Positions 9,396-19,542 of a stretch of 64,000 nt of DNA are shown here, piece by piece. Position numbers and translations under genes: made by a program. The stretch covers positions 62,001 through 126,000 of the forward strand of contig NZ_BBXA01000013.1 in NCBI RefSeq assembly GCF_001014975.1, in the 5' to 3' direction. The number at the start of each line of letters is the position of its first letter. The stretch's first letter is position 1. A model generated the notes under the pieces. That model worked only from the letters and a program-made list of their open reading frames with translations, was not told where the DNA came from and ran no database searches. Source of the DNA: Novosphingobium sp. MD-1 (GTDB taxonomy: Bacteria > Pseudomonadota > Alphaproteobacteria > Sphingomonadales > Sphingomonadaceae).

Positions 9396-10565
9396 ATGAC
9401 GATTGTGGGCAGGTCGAAAGGTGGCGTCCTGATGGTACTGGCACTGGCGGCGCCGGCGATGCTGGCGGCCCCGGCGGCGGAAGCGGCCGAAGCGCGGCAG
9501 GAAAGCGCCGGCCGGCTGGCCGACGGGTCGGAGGCGTTCGCGATCACGCTGAAGGCCGCGAACGGCGTCTCGGCGCGGGTCCTAACTTATGGCGCCACGC
9601 TGCAAGCGCTGATGGCGCCGGGCCGCGATGGCACGGTGGCCGACGTGCTGCTGGGCTACGACGATGTCCAGTCCTACGAGGCGAAGCCCAACTTCTTCGG
9701 CGTGACCGTGGGGCGCTATGCCAACCGCATCGCCGGCGGCCGGTTCACGCTCGACGGCAAGAGCTACCAGCTGCCGCAGAACAACAACGGCAACAGCCTG
9801 CACGGCGGCGCCAAGGGGTTCGACAAGCGCAACTGGCAGGTCGTTTCGCTCAAGTCCGGCCCGGTGGCGAGCGTGGTGCTGTCCTATGTCAGCGCCGATG
9901 GCGAGGAGGGCTATCCCGGCAAGCTCGACACCAGGGTCACCTACAGCCTCGACGAGCGCGGCAACCTGACCATCGCGTTCGAGGCCGCCACCGACAAGCC
10001 GACGATCGTCAACATGACCAACCACGCCATCTTCAACCTGGCCGGGGAAGGTTCGGCGATGGGTGCCATGGGGCACCGCCTGACGATTCCGGCATCGACC
10101 TATACCCCGGTCGGCGCGACGCTGATCCCGACCGGCGAGCGGCGCAAGGTGGCCGGCACCGTGTTCGATTTCCGCACGCCGCGCCGCGTGGCCGATGGGC
10201 TGCGCGACGGCACCGACCAGCAGATCGCCTATGGACACGGGTATGACCACAACTTCGCGCTCGACAAGGGCGCGACCGCTACGCCCCAGCTTGCCGCGCG
10301 GCTGGAAGACCCGGCATCGGGCCGCGTTCTCGAAGTGCTGAGCACAGAGCCCGGCGTGCAGTTCTACACCGGCAACTTCCTCGACGGGACGCTTATCGGC
10401 AAGAAGGGGCATGTCTATCGCATGGGCGATGGCATCGCGCTGGAACCGCAGAAGTTCCCGGACGCGCCCAACCAGCCGTCGTTCCTGTCCGCGCGCGTCG
10501 ATCCGGGCAAACCCTATCGCCACGTGATGATCTACCGCGTCAGCAAGGCGCCGCCGGCGCGCTGA
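9396..10565 (+). CDS. galM: Aldose 1-epimerase, exported
   Basis: Interconverts the alpha and beta anomers of aldoses such as galactose, glucose or arabinose before uptake or oxidation. The 389-residue protein has a signal peptide ending near AAEAAEA, so it is likely periplasmic. GalM motifs are intact: NNNGNSLHGG, the catalytic His in TNHAIFNLAGEG, YDHNFAL, and the catalytic Glu in LEPQKFPDAPNQPSF. The ATG at 9396 follows GAAAGG; open frame continues to 9306 but those codons lie in the promoter region. It opens the plus-strand operon, 33 bp before the dehydratase gene. Confidence 0.9.
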   Translation: MTIVGRSKGGVLMVLALAAPAMLAAPAAEAAEARQESAGRLADGSEAFAITLKAANGVSARVLTYGATLQALMAPGRDGTVADVLLGYDDVQSYEAKPNFFGVTVGRYANRIAGGRFTLDGKSYQLPQNNNGNSLHGGAKGFDKRNWQVVSLKSGPVASVVLSYVSADGEEGYPGKLDTRVTYSLDERGNLTIAFEAATDKPTIVNMTNHAIFNLAGEGSAMGAMGHRLTIPASTYTPVGATLIPTGERRKVAGTVFDFRTPRRVADGLRDGTDQQIAYGHGYDHNFALDKGATATPQLAARLEDPASGRVLEVLSTEPGVQFYTGNFLDGTLIGKKGHVYRMGDGIALEPQKFPDAPNQPSFLSARVDPGKPYRHVMIYRVSKAPPAR

Positions 10566-10598
10566 TCCTTTTCGCACCTCCAGCACCCGAAGGCCGCA

Positions 10599-12407
10599 AT
10601 GACCGATTCTTCCAGCAAGCGCCCCGCCCCGAAGCTGCGTTCCCGCGCTTGGTTCGACAATCCCGACAACATCGACATGACCTCGCTCTATCTCGAGCGC
10701 TATCTCAACTTCGGCTTGAGCCTTGAGGAACTGCGGTCGGGCAAGCCGATCATCGGCATCGCGCAGACCGGAAGCGATCTTTCGCCCTGCAACCGTCACC
10801 ACATCGTGCTGGCCGAGCGCGTGCGCGAGGGCATTCGCGAGGCGGGCGGGATCGCGCTGGAAATCCCGGTCCACCCGATCCAGGAAACGGGCAAGCGGCC
10901 GACCGCCGGGCTGGACCGCAACCTGGCCTACATCGGGCTGGTCGAGGCGCTCTATGGCTATCCGATCGATGGCGTGGTTCTGACCACCGGCTGCGACAAG
11001 ACCACGCCGGCGCTGCTGATGGCGGCGGCCACGGTGAACATCCCGGCGATCGCGCTGTCCGTCGGGCCGATGCTCAATGGCTGGTTCAAGGGCGAGCGCA
11101 CTGGGTCGGGCACGATCGTGTGGAAGGGCCGCGAGCTGATGGCCAAGGGCGAGCTGGACGAGGAAGGCTTCATCAAGCTCGTCGCCAGTTCCGCGCCATC
11201 GACCGGCTATTGCAACACCATGGGCACGGCCACCACGATGAACAGCCTGGCCGAAGCGCTGGGCATGATGCTGCCCGGCTCCGCCGCGATCCCCGCGCCC
11301 TACCGCGATCGGCAGGAATGCGCCTGGCGCACGGGCAAGCGCGTGGTCGAGATGGTCCACGAGGACCTGAAGCCTTCGGACATCATGACGCTCGATGCCT
11401 TCCACAACGCCATCGTCGTCAATTCCGCGATCGGCGGATCGACCAACGCCCCGATCCACCTGGCCGCGATTGCCCGCCACGTGGGCGTGGACCTGCCGCT
11501 GACCGACTGGCAGCGGCTGGGTCACAAGGTGCCGCTGCTGGTGAATCTGCAGCCCGCCGGCGAATATCTGGGCGAGGACTACTACCGCGCCGGCGGCGTG
11601 CCGGCCGTGGTCGGCCAGCTGATCGCGCAAGGGCTGATCGCCGAGAACGCGATGACCGCGAACGGCCGGACCATGGGCGAAAACTGCCGCGACGCGAAGA
11701 TCGAGGACGAGCGGGTGATCCTGCCGTTCGACAAGCCGCTGAAGACGGACGCGGGCTTCGTGGTGCTTTCGGGCAACCTGTTCGATTCCGCGATCATGAA
11801 GACCAGCGTGATCAGCGAGGAATTCCGCGCGCGCTATCTGTCCAACCCGGACGATCCCGACGCATTTGAAGGTCCGGCGGTGGTGTTCGACGGGCCGGAG
11901 GATTACCACGCGCGGATCGATGACCCCGCCACCGGGATCACCGCCGAAACGCTGCTGTTCATGCGCGGCGCGGGGCCTATCGGCTATCCGGGCGCGGCCG
12001 AAGTCGTCAACATGCGCGCGCCGGCCTATCTCATCACCGAGGGCGTCACCGCCCTGCCGTGCATCGGTGACGGGCGCCAGTCGGGCACCAGTGGCAGCCC
12101 CTCGATCCTCAACGCCAGCCCGGAGGCGGCGGCGATGGGCGGCCTGGCCCTGCTGAAGACCGGGGATCGCGTCCGCATCGACTTGCGCCGGGGCACCGCC
12201 GACATGCTGGTGCCGGACGCGGAACTGGCCGCGCGCCGCGCCGCGCTCGAAGCGGCGGGCGGCTATGCCTATCCGCCTTCGCAGACGCCGTGGCAGGAAA
12301 TCCAGCGCGAACGCGTCGGCCAGCTTGCGACCGGCGCGATTCTGGAGGGCGCCGAGAAGTACCAGCGCATCGCGCAGACGCGGGGCCTGCCGCGCGACAA
12401 CCACTGA
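10599..12407 (+). CDS. IlvD/EDD-family sugar-acid dehydratase (L-arabinonate/D-xylonate type)
   Basis: Iron-sulfur dehydratase expected to turn L-arabinonate (or D-xylonate) into the 2-keto-3-deoxy acid. The 602 residues match L-arabinonate dehydratase and XylD rather than the longer Edd. Cluster cysteines lie in [20 protein letters not shown] and [10 protein letters not shown], and the C-terminal [10 protein letters not shown] holds the catalytic serine region. It lies on the transcript divergent from the other arabinose oxidation genes, but together they form one pathway. The preferred sugar acid cannot be settled from sequence. Confidence 0.88.
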   Translation: MTDSSSKRPAPKLRSRAWFDNPDNIDMTSLYLERYLNFGLSLEELRSGKPIIGIAQTGSDLSPCNRHHIVLAERVREGIREAGGIALEIPVHPIQETGKRPTAGLDRNLAYIGLVEALYGYPIDGVVLTTGCDKTTPALLMAAATVNIPAIALSVGPMLNGWFKGERTGSGTIVWKGRELMAKGELDEEGFIKLVASSAPSTGYCNTMGTATTMNSLAEALGMMLPGSAAIPAPYRDRQECAWRTGKRVVEMVHEDLKPSDIMTLDAFHNAIVVNSAIGGSTNAPIHLAAIARHVGVDLPLTDWQRLGHKVPLLVNLQPAGEYLGEDYYRAGGVPAVVGQLIAQGLIAENAMTANGRTMGENCRDAKIEDERVILPFDKPLKTDAGFVVLSGNLFDSAIMKTSVISEEFRARYLSNPDDPDAFEGPAVVFDGPEDYHARIDDPATGITAETLLFMRGAGPIGYPGAAEVVNMRAPAYLITEGVTALPCIGDGRQSGTSGSPSILNASPEAAAMGGLALLKTGDRVRIDLRRGTADMLVPDAELAARRAALEAAGGYAYPPSQTPWQEIQRERVGQLATGAILEGAEKYQRIAQTRGLPRDNH

Positions 12408-12504
12408 TCCGCGCCCGCGGTTGACGCGCGCGCTGGCCGGACATCCGCGGAGCGCGCTCTGCCGGGGCAGCAATCGCTACCGTTCTGCACAAAGGGGACT
12501 ATCG

Positions 12505-14070
12505 ATGCGTGGCAAATACCTCCGAACGCTCATGACCATGGGGTGTGCCCTGGCGATGACGGTGCCCGCCGTGGCGCAGACGACCGGCGGGGCCACCGTC
12601 ACGGTCCAGGCCGACCGCCCCGGCCCGGTGATGAACCGCCAGGTCTTCGGCCAGTTCGCCGAACATCTCGGCCATGGCATCTATGGCGGGATCTGGGTGG
12701 GCGAAGGCTCGCCGATCCCCAACGATCACGGCTATCGCCGCGATGTGCTGGACGCGCTGAAGGCGATCAAGGTGCCGGTGGTCCGCTGGCCGGGCGGCTG
12801 TTTCGCCGACGAATACCACTGGCGCGACGGCATCGGCCCGCGCGCCAAGCGTCCGGTGAAGATCAACACCAACTGGGGTGGGGTGGACGAGGACAACAGC
12901 TTCGGCACCAACGAATTCATGGGCTTCGCCGAACGGCTGGGCGCGGAGGCCTACATATCGGCCAATGTCGGCAGCGGTACGCCCGCCGAAACCAGCGAAT
13001 GGGTCGAGTACATGACCTCGCCCAACGGCTCGACCCTGGCGGGCGAGCGCGCGGCCAACGGCCATCCCGCGCCGTTCCAGGTGCGCTATCTGGGCATCGG
13101 CAACGAATTGTGGGGCTGCGGTGGCAACATGCGCGCCGAATATGCCGCCGATCTCACCAACCGCTTCGCCCAGTTCGCCAAGGCCGGCGGCAAGGACAAG
13201 ATGCTCAAGATCGCCAGCGGCCCCAGCGACGAGGACTATCCCTGGACCGAGACGCTGATGAAGCTTTCGGGCAAGTACATCGATGGCCTTTCGCTGCATT
13301 ACTACACCCGCCCGCGTGACAAGGACTGGAACGACAAGGGCGCGGCGCTGGGCTTTCCCGAGAGCGAGTGGGCGACGACGATGCGCAACACGCTGCGCAT
13401 CGACGAATACATCACCAGGCATTCGGCGATCATGGACAAGTATGATCCCGAGAAGAAGAAGTGGCTGGTCGTCGACGAATGGGGGACGTGGTACGATCCC
13501 GCGCCCGGTTCCAACCCCGGCTTTCTGGTCCAGCAGAACAGCCTGCGCGACGCGGTGGTGGCAGGCCTCAACCTCAACATCTTCGCGCACCATGCCGATC
13601 GCGTGAAGATGGCGGCGATCGCGCAGATGGTGAACGTGCTGCAGGCGATGCTGCTGACCGACGGCGCGAAGATGGTCAAGACGCCCACCTACTGGGTCTT
13701 CGACCTCTACAAGCCGTGGCAGGACGCGACGACCTTGCCGATCGACCTGCAATCGCCGCTGTACCGCAACGGCGACGTCACGGTGCCGGCGATCAGCGCC
13801 TCGGCCGTGCGCGATACGGCGGGCCAGGTGCACGTGGCGCTGGTCAACCTCGATCCGCACCGCGCGATCCCGGTGTCGATCGGCCTTGCTGGCGTGCGGG
13901 CGGGCACGGTGAGCGGGCGGATCGTCACCGGCACGGCGATGGACGCGCACAACAGCTTCGAGGCGCCCGACGTGGTGCGGCCGGTGGCGTTCACTGGCGC
14001 GCGGATCGCGGGCGGGGCGGTCACCGCGACCTTGCCGGCGATGTCGGTGGTGGTGCTGGACCTGCGGTAG
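12505..14070 (+). CDS. Alpha-L-arabinofuranosidase, GH51
   Basis: Retaining hydrolase that removes alpha-L-arabinofuranosyl side chains from arabinoxylan or arabinan. The 521-residue protein has a Sec signal peptide ending at AVAQ/TTGG, so it acts in the periplasm or outside. Catalytic acid/base Glu201 is in LGIGNELWGCGG and nucleophile Glu325 is in LVVDEWGTWYD. The ATG at 12505 follows AAAGGGGA. A longer open frame from 12265 lies inside the dehydratase gene and is ignored. It stands 97 bp behind the dehydratase and 35 bp before the GH95 gene. Confidence 0.94.
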   Translation: MRGKYLRTLMTMGCALAMTVPAVAQTTGGATVTVQADRPGPVMNRQVFGQFAEHLGHGIYGGIWVGEGSPIPNDHGYRRDVLDALKAIKVPVVRWPGGCFADEYHWRDGIGPRAKRPVKINTNWGGVDEDNSFGTNEFMGFAERLGAEAYISANVGSGTPAETSEWVEYMTSPNGSTLAGERAANGHPAPFQVRYLGIGNELWGCGGNMRAEYAADLTNRFAQFAKAGGKDKMLKIASGPSDEDYPWTETLMKLSGKYIDGLSLHYYTRPRDKDWNDKGAALGFPESEWATTMRNTLRIDEYITRHSAIMDKYDPEKKKWLVVDEWGTWYDPAPGSNPGFLVQQNSLRDAVVAGLNLNIFAHHADRVKMAAIAQMVNVLQAMLLTDGAKMVKTPTYWVFDLYKPWQDATTLPIDLQSPLYRNGDVTVPAISASAVRDTAGQVHVALVNLDPHRAIPVSIGLAGVRAGTVSGRIVTGTAMDAHNSFEAPDVVRPVAFTGARIAGGAVTATLPAMSVVVLDLR

Positions 14071-14105
14071 GGCCGGACGGAAGCCGGGGCCATGAGGCCG
14101 GGACC

Positions 14106-16499
14106 ATGATGGCGGACGAAGCGCGCGGCATCACCCGCCGGGGCCTGATCGAAGGCGCGGTCGTGCTGGGCGCTGGATTTACGGTTTCCGGGCTTGCGCT
14201 TCCCGGGCTTGCTCTTCCCGGCATGGCCCTGGCGGAGCCTCCGATCCCGGCCGCGCGGCTGTGGTATCGGCAACCGGCCGAACAATGGACCGAGGCGCTG
14301 CCGGTGGGCAACGGCCGGCTGGGGGCGATGGTGTTCGGCGGCGGCGCGCACGAGCGGATCGCGCTCAACGAGGCAACGTTCTGGAGCGGCGGCCCCTACG
14401 ATCCGGTCAATCCGGGGGCAAAGGGCGCGCTGGCGGAAGTGCGCCGGCTGATCTTCGCCGGGCAATTCGCGGAAGCGCAGGCGCTGGCCAACGCGCGGCT
14501 GATGGCCACGCCGCTGGGCCAGATGTCCTACCAGCCGATCGGCGATCTGCTACTGGACCTGCCCGGCCTTGGCCCGTTGGTCGATTACCGGCGCGAGCTG
14601 GACCTTGACGCGGCGCTCGCCACCACGCGGTTCGCCACACAATACTTGCGCTACCGCCGCGCGGTCGTGGCCTCGCCGGTGGACCAGGTGATCGCGATCG
14701 AGCTGACCTGCGACCGGCCGGGGCGGATCGACCTCGACGTGGCGCTGACCACGCCGCAGCGGGGCACCGTTACCGCGACCGGAGACACGATCCGGCTTGC
14801 CGGGCAAGGCCCGGCGGAGAACGGCGTGGCGGGCGCGCTGCACTTCGCCACGGCCGTCCGCGTGATGGCGCAGGGCGGCGTGACCGAAGCGCGGGGCGAA
14901 CGGCTGGCGGTTCGTGGTGCCGATGCGGTGACCATCCTCGTCGCGATGGCTACCAGCTACCGCCGTTTCGACGATGTCGGCGGCGATCCCGCAACCACCA
15001 CGGCCGCGCAGATCGAGCGCGCTGCGTCCAAGGGCTTTGCCCGCATCGCCGAGGAGGCGGCGGCCGAGCACCGGCGGCTGTTCCGCCGCGTCCGTCTGGA
15101 CCTGGGCCGCACCCCGGCGGCGGACCGCCCCACCGACGAACGCATCCGCGTCGGCGCAACCACGGACGACCCGGCGCTGGCGGCGCTCTATTTCGATTAC
15201 GGGCGCTACCTGCTGATCTGTTCGTCGCGCCCCGGCGGCCCGCCGGCCAACCTGCAGGGGCTGTGGAACGATGCGCCGCAGCCGCCGTGGGGCTCGAAGT
15301 ACACGATCAACATCAACACCGAGATGAACTACTGGCCGGCGGAAGTGACCGCCCTGCCGGAATGCGTCGCGCCGTTGGTTCAGCTGGTCCGCGAGCTGGC
15401 GATCACGGGCGAACACACGGCGCGCGCGATGTACGGCGCGCGCGGCTGGGTGGCGCATCACAATACCGATGGCTGGCGGGCTACGGCCCCCATCGACGGC
15501 GCGCAATACGGCCTGTGGCCGATGGGCGGGGCGTGGTTGTGCCTCCATCTGTGGGACCGCTTCGACTACGGGCGCGACATCGCCTATCTGCGCGCGGTCT
15601 ATCCGCTGATGCGCGGGGCGGCGCTGTTCTTCCTCGATACGCTGCAGACCGATCCGGCCAGCGGATACCTCGTGACCAACCCGTCGCTGTCGCCCGAGAA
15701 CGAGCACCCCCAAGGAGCGTCGCTGTGCGCGGGGCCGGCGATGGACCAGCAGATCCTGCGCGACCTGTTCGACCGGACGGCACAGGCCGCCGCCATCCTG
15801 CATACCGATGCCGGTTTCGCGGCGCAGCTCCGCGCCACGCGCGCGCGGCTGGCGCCCGACCGGATCGGCGCGCAAGGGCAGCTTCAGGAATGGCAGGCCG
15901 ATTGGGACGCCGCCGCCCCCGATGCGCATCACCGACACGTCTCCCATCTCTATGGCCTGTTTCCCAGCAGCCAGATCGATCCCGACACGACCCCGGCGCT
16001 GGCGCGCGCGGCGCGGCGGTCGCTGGAGCTGCGCGGCGATGAATCGACCGGCTGGGCGACGGCGTGGCGGGCCAACCTGTGGGCCAGGCTGCGCGATGGC
16101 GACCATGCGCATCGCATCCTCGTTTTCCTGCTGGGGGCCGATCGCACCTATCCCAACCTGTTCGATGCGCATCCGCCCTTTCAGATCGACGGCAATTTCG
16201 GCGGCACCCGCGCCGTGGCCGAGATGCTGATGCAGAGCCGCGACGGGGAACTGCTGCTATTGCCCGCGCTGCCGCGTGCCTGGCCGTCCGGATCGGTGTG
16301 CGGCCTGCGCGCGCGCGGAGCGATTGGCGTCGATATCGCGTGGCGGGGCGGACTGCTGGAACGGGCGGTGCTGACCGCCGATGTCCCCGGTTCGCTGGTC
16401 GTCCGGTGTGGCGATGCGCGCCGCAGCGTGCGGCTGGCGCCGGGGAAGAGCGTGATACTGAACGGCCCGGGCCTGCAACTGGCACCGGGCGCGTCGTGA
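14106..16499 (+). CDS. GH95 alpha-L-fucosidase/alpha-L-galactosidase
   Basis: Inverting (alpha/alpha)6-barrel hydrolase acting on alpha-linked L-fucose or L-galactose, as in xyloglucan or pectic rhamnogalacturonan side chains. The 797-residue protein starts with a twin-arginine-like leader (TRRGL, then a hydrophobic stretch). The N-terminal domain shows EALPVGNGRLGAMVFG. The catalytic core has INTEMNYWPAEV, the general acid Glu531 in NPSLSPENE, HRHVSHLYGLFP and QIDGNFGGT. A tandem ATG at 14106/14109 is used; the upstream ribosome site is weak, so coupling to GH51 is likely. Fucose and galactose forms cannot be separated by eye. Confidence 0.9.
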   Translation: MMADEARGITRRGLIEGAVVLGAGFTVSGLALPGLALPGMALAEPPIPAARLWYRQPAEQWTEALPVGNGRLGAMVFGGGAHERIALNEATFWSGGPYDPVNPGAKGALAEVRRLIFAGQFAEAQALANARLMATPLGQMSYQPIGDLLLDLPGLGPLVDYRRELDLDAALATTRFATQYLRYRRAVVASPVDQVIAIELTCDRPGRIDLDVALTTPQRGTVTATGDTIRLAGQGPAENGVAGALHFATAVRVMAQGGVTEARGERLAVRGADAVTILVAMATSYRRFDDVGGDPATTTAAQIERAASKGFARIAEEAAAEHRRLFRRVRLDLGRTPAADRPTDERIRVGATTDDPALAALYFDYGRYLLICSSRPGGPPANLQGLWNDAPQPPWGSKYTININTEMNYWPAEVTALPECVAPLVQLVRELAITGEHTARAMYGARGWVAHHNTDGWRATAPIDGAQYGLWPMGGAWLCLHLWDRFDYGRDIAYLRAVYPLMRGAALFFLDTLQTDPASGYLVTNPSLSPENEHPQGASLCAGPAMDQQILRDLFDRTAQAAAILHTDAGFAAQLRATRARLAPDRIGAQGQLQEWQADWDAAAPDAHHRHVSHLYGLFPSSQIDPDTTPALARAARRSLELRGDESTGWATAWRANLWARLRDGDHAHRILVFLLGADRTYPNLFDAHPPFQIDGNFGGTRAVAEMLMQSRDGELLLLPALPRAWPSGSVCGLRARGAIGVDIAWRGGLLERAVLTADVPGSLVVRCGDARRSVRLAPGKSVILNGPGLQLAPGAS

Positions 16500-16515
16500 A
16501 GGAAAGGAACTGAAC

Positions 16516-17595
16516 GTGGGCAAATCCTTGTTATCCAATCGGAAAGGTCTTCTCGCCGGGCTTGTCCTCATGGGCGCCAGTTTCGCGGCGTCCCCGGCGT
16601 TTTCCCAGGCGGTGACCGAGAGTCCGCCGGTCGTCGCTGGCGCGCCGCGGCTGACGGTGCAGACCATCACGGTCCACGGCGCGGCGCTCGAAGGCAATCT
16701 GGAAGGCGAGGCGGCGGACCGGACGGTGCTCGTCGTGCTGCCGCCAAACTACGCCACCCAGCCCAGGCGGCGCTATCCGGTGCTCTATGCGCTGCACGGC
16801 TATTCGATCGGTGCCCAACAATGGGTTCAGGAGATCCATGTGCCGCAGACGATCGCCAACGCCTATGCCAAGGGCCTGCCGGACATGATCGTGGTGATCC
16901 CCGATGCCAAGACCGCGTACAACGGGTCGATGTATTCGGGCTCGATGACCACGGGCGATTTCGAGACGTTCGTTTCGCGCGATCTGGTCCGCTACGTCGA
17001 TGCGCACTACCGCACCATACCCGATCGCCTGAGCCGCGGGCTCGCCGGGCATTCGATGGGCGGCTATGGCACGGCGCGGATCGGGATGAAGCACGCCGAC
17101 ACGTTCGGCGCACTCTACATGATGTCGCCGTGCTGCCTTTCGGCCCGCGCCGCCGATCCGCTCACCCCGGAAGCGGCGGCCGCGCTGGCCAGCGTGACGT
17201 CGCCGGCGGATTCGGCGAAGCTTCCGTTCCCGCTGCGCGCCCAGTTCGCGGTGGCGGCGGCCTGGTCTCCCAATCCGAAGAAGCCGCCGCTCTACCTTGA
17301 CCTGCCCGTCGAGAACGGCGTGACAAGGCCCGACGTCATCGCCCGGTGGGCGGCCAACGCGCCGCTCTCCTTTGCCGATCAATACATCGGCAACCTCCGC
17401 CAGTATCGCGCGATCGCGATCGACGTGGGCGATCAGGACAGCTTGAAGGTGGATGCGCAGAAGCTCCACGACCTGCTCGATGGCTACGGGGTGGCGAACA
17501 GCTTCACCATCTATCCCGGCACCCATGTCAGCCGTGTCGCCTTCCGGTTCCAGGACGAGGTGTTGCCCTTCTTCGGCCGAGAATTGAAGCGGTGA
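16516..17595 (+). CDS. Secreted esterase, EstD/CE1-like alpha/beta hydrolase
   Basis: A 359-residue exported esterase with a signal peptide ending near AFSQ/AVTE. The nucleophile elbow GHSMGGYG puts the Ser near residue 180, VGDQDS may give the acid, and YPGTHVSR the His. Such proteins remove acetyl or feruloyl groups from polysaccharides or hydrolyse small esters. The neighbours suggest deacylation of hemicellulose side chains. It starts with GTG behind GGAAAGGAAC. Its stop overlaps the next start by 4 bp (GTGA), so it is coupled to the GH27 gene. Confidence 0.8.
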   Translation: MGKSLLSNRKGLLAGLVLMGASFAASPAFSQAVTESPPVVAGAPRLTVQTITVHGAALEGNLEGEAADRTVLVVLPPNYATQPRRRYPVLYALHGYSIGAQQWVQEIHVPQTIANAYAKGLPDMIVVIPDAKTAYNGSMYSGSMTTGDFETFVSRDLVRYVDAHYRTIPDRLSRGLAGHSMGGYGTARIGMKHADTFGALYMMSPCCLSARAADPLTPEAAAALASVTSPADSAKLPFPLRAQFAVAAAWSPNPKKPPLYLDLPVENGVTRPDVIARWAANAPLSFADQYIGNLRQYRAIAIDVGDQDSLKVDAQKLHDLLDGYGVANSFTIYPGTHVSRVAFRFQDEVLPFFGRELKR

Positions 17596-19517
17596 AGCGC
17601 CGGTTGCACCGGATCGCGCCCGCCATCGCCGCGTTGGCGCTGGCCCATGTCCCGGCTTCCGCCTCGGCGGACCCACTGGACCCCACCGGGCGGTGGACCG
17701 CCAACGAACGTGGCGATGCCGCCCTGCCGCCGATGGGGTGGAATTCGTGGAATGCCTTTACCTCGGACATTTCGGAGGAGAAGATCATGGGTTCGGCGGA
17801 GGCGATCCTCCGTTCGGGGCTTGCCGCCAAAGGCTATCGCTACATCAACCTTGATGATGGCTGGTGGCTCAAGCGGCGCCAGCCGGACGGCCGGATGATG
17901 CCCCGCACGGCCCAGTTTCCCTCGACCATTGTGCCGGGGGGCGATCCCAGCTTGCGCCCCTTCACCGATCGTCTGCACACGATGGGATTCAAGGCCGGCA
18001 TCTACAGCGACATCGGGCGCAATTCGTGCGGGCAGGTCTATACCTCGACGATGCCGAACCAGCCCGAGGGCAGCGTGGCGGAGCGCGAAGTCGGCCTCTA
18101 TGGCCATATCGATCAGGACATCCGGCTCTATTTCCAGGACTGGGGCTTCGATTTCATCAAGGTGGACGGCTGCGGCATTCGCGGGCTGCCGGCGGATCAT
18201 CCCGAAGTCCGCTCCGGGCGCTATCGCGCGCTGCCGCCGCTGGTGGATTCCGATAGCCTGGCGCGGACCGACGTGGCCGCGGTGCGGCGCCTCTATGGCG
18301 AAGTGGCCGATGCGATCCAGCGCTACCGGCCCGACGGCCACTATATCTTCTCGATCTGCCTGTGGGGCTCGGCCGACGTGCGCGCCTGGGGCAAGGATGT
18401 CGGCGGCATGTCGCGCACCAGCGAGGACATTGCGCCGAGCTGGGCCAGGATGTTGCACAATCTCGATACCGTCGCGCGCCGGCCGCTCTATGCGCACCCC
18501 GGCTCGTGGAACGATCCCGACATGCTGTTCGTCGGCACCGGCGATTTCGACGAGCATCACCTGACCGAGGCGCGATCGCACTTCGCGCTGTGGGCGATGG
18601 TCAACGCGCCGCTGTTCATCGGCTATGACTTGCGCCACGCATCGCCGGCGTTGCTGGAACTGCTGGGCAACGAACGCATCATCGCGATCGATCAGGACCC
18701 GGCCGGCAACCAGGCGACGCTCGCGTTCGATAGCGACGAGGTGCAGATCTTCGTCAAGACGCTGGCGAGCGGCGACAAGGCGGTGGCGGTGTTCAACCGG
18801 GGCAGCGGTCCGGTGGACATGAAGCTGACCGCCGCACACCTGGCCTTCGCCGATGCGGCGGAGATCGGGCTGACCGATCTGTGGTCGGGCGTGCAATCCC
18901 GCTTCACCGGCGAGAAGGAGCTTCACCTTGCGTCGCGCGAAACGCTGATCTTCACCGCGCGGGGAACACGCCTGCTGGCGAACGGTGTCTACCTGTCCGA
19001 GCAGCCCGGCAGCGTCAATCCGGCGGTGGACGGGGTGCGGACGCCGCAACCCGACCCGCTGGTCCACCGCGCGCCGCTGCAATGGCAGGGCACGCGCGGC
19101 AAGGGCGATTTCCCGCGCTATGGCGGCTGGGGCGGCGCGCGGGTGGACCGCACGCCGTTCGACCAGCCGCAGCGCATCGCCGGGCAATGGCTTGGCAACG
19201 GCATCGGCGTGCTTGCCAATTCGCGGCTGGAAGTGCGCAGCGGGGGCTACCGCCAATTCCGCGCGCGGGTGGGGATCGACGATTCCGCCGCGCCCGATGC
19301 GGCGCCCGTCACGTTCCTGGTGTACGGCGATGGCCGGCTGCTGGCCCGATCGCGGCCGCTGCGGCGGGGCGAGCCGGCGCAACCGCTGTCGGCGGACATC
19401 GCGGGGGTCAGGATCGTCGAGCTGGTGACCCGCCAGGCGAGCGCCAGTGCCGCGGACATTCCGGTCAACTGGGGGGAAGCCGCCCTGCTTCGCCCGGATG
19501 GATCGCGGCCGGACTGA
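17592..19517 (+). CDS. GH27 alpha-galactosidase (or beta-L-arabinopyranosidase) with C-terminal NPCBM-like domain
   Basis: Retaining hydrolase for alpha-D-galactosyl, or in some members beta-L-arabinopyranosyl, ends. The 641-residue protein has a signal peptide ending near ASASA, then the GH27 barrel with PPMGWNSWNAF. By alignment to human alpha-galactosidase A, the nucleophile is Asp192 (FIKVDGCG) and the acid/base Asp279 (RTSEDIAPSW). WNDPDMLFVG binds sugar. A beta domain follows, then a C-terminal NPCBM-like module from about residue 500 (GNGIGVLANSRLEV). The GTG start at 17592 overlaps the esterase stop; no better start exists in frame. Confidence 0.91.
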   Translation: MKRRLHRIAPAIAALALAHVPASASADPLDPTGRWTANERGDAALPPMGWNSWNAFTSDISEEKIMGSAEAILRSGLAAKGYRYINLDDGWWLKRRQPDGRMMPRTAQFPSTIVPGGDPSLRPFTDRLHTMGFKAGIYSDIGRNSCGQVYTSTMPNQPEGSVAEREVGLYGHIDQDIRLYFQDWGFDFIKVDGCGIRGLPADHPEVRSGRYRALPPLVDSDSLARTDVAAVRRLYGEVADAIQRYRPDGHYIFSICLWGSADVRAWGKDVGGMSRTSEDIAPSWARMLHNLDTVARRPLYAHPGSWNDPDMLFVGTGDFDEHHLTEARSHFALWAMVNAPLFIGYDLRHASPALLELLGNERIIAIDQDPAGNQATLAFDSDEVQIFVKTLASGDKAVAVFNRGSGPVDMKLTAAHLAFADAAEIGLTDLWSGVQSRFTGEKELHLASRETLIFTARGTRLLANGVYLSEQPGSVNPAVDGVRTPQPDPLVHRAPLQWQGTRGKGDFPRYGGWGGARVDRTPFDQPQRIAGQWLGNGIGVLANSRLEVRSGGYRQFRARVGIDDSAAPDAAPVTFLVYGDGRLLARSRPLRRGEPAQPLSADIAGVRIVELVTRQASASAADIPVNWGEAALLRPDGSRPD

Positions 19518-19542
19518 GTTCGGACCCGTGCGAGGGAAAACC

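Noticed and set aside
9582..12473. A 963-codon open frame on the minus strand opposite galM and the dehydratase
   Set aside because: It mirrors two well-supported plus-strand genes, is rich in Arg/Ala/Gly/His as expected for antisense high-GC frames, and shows no family motif.
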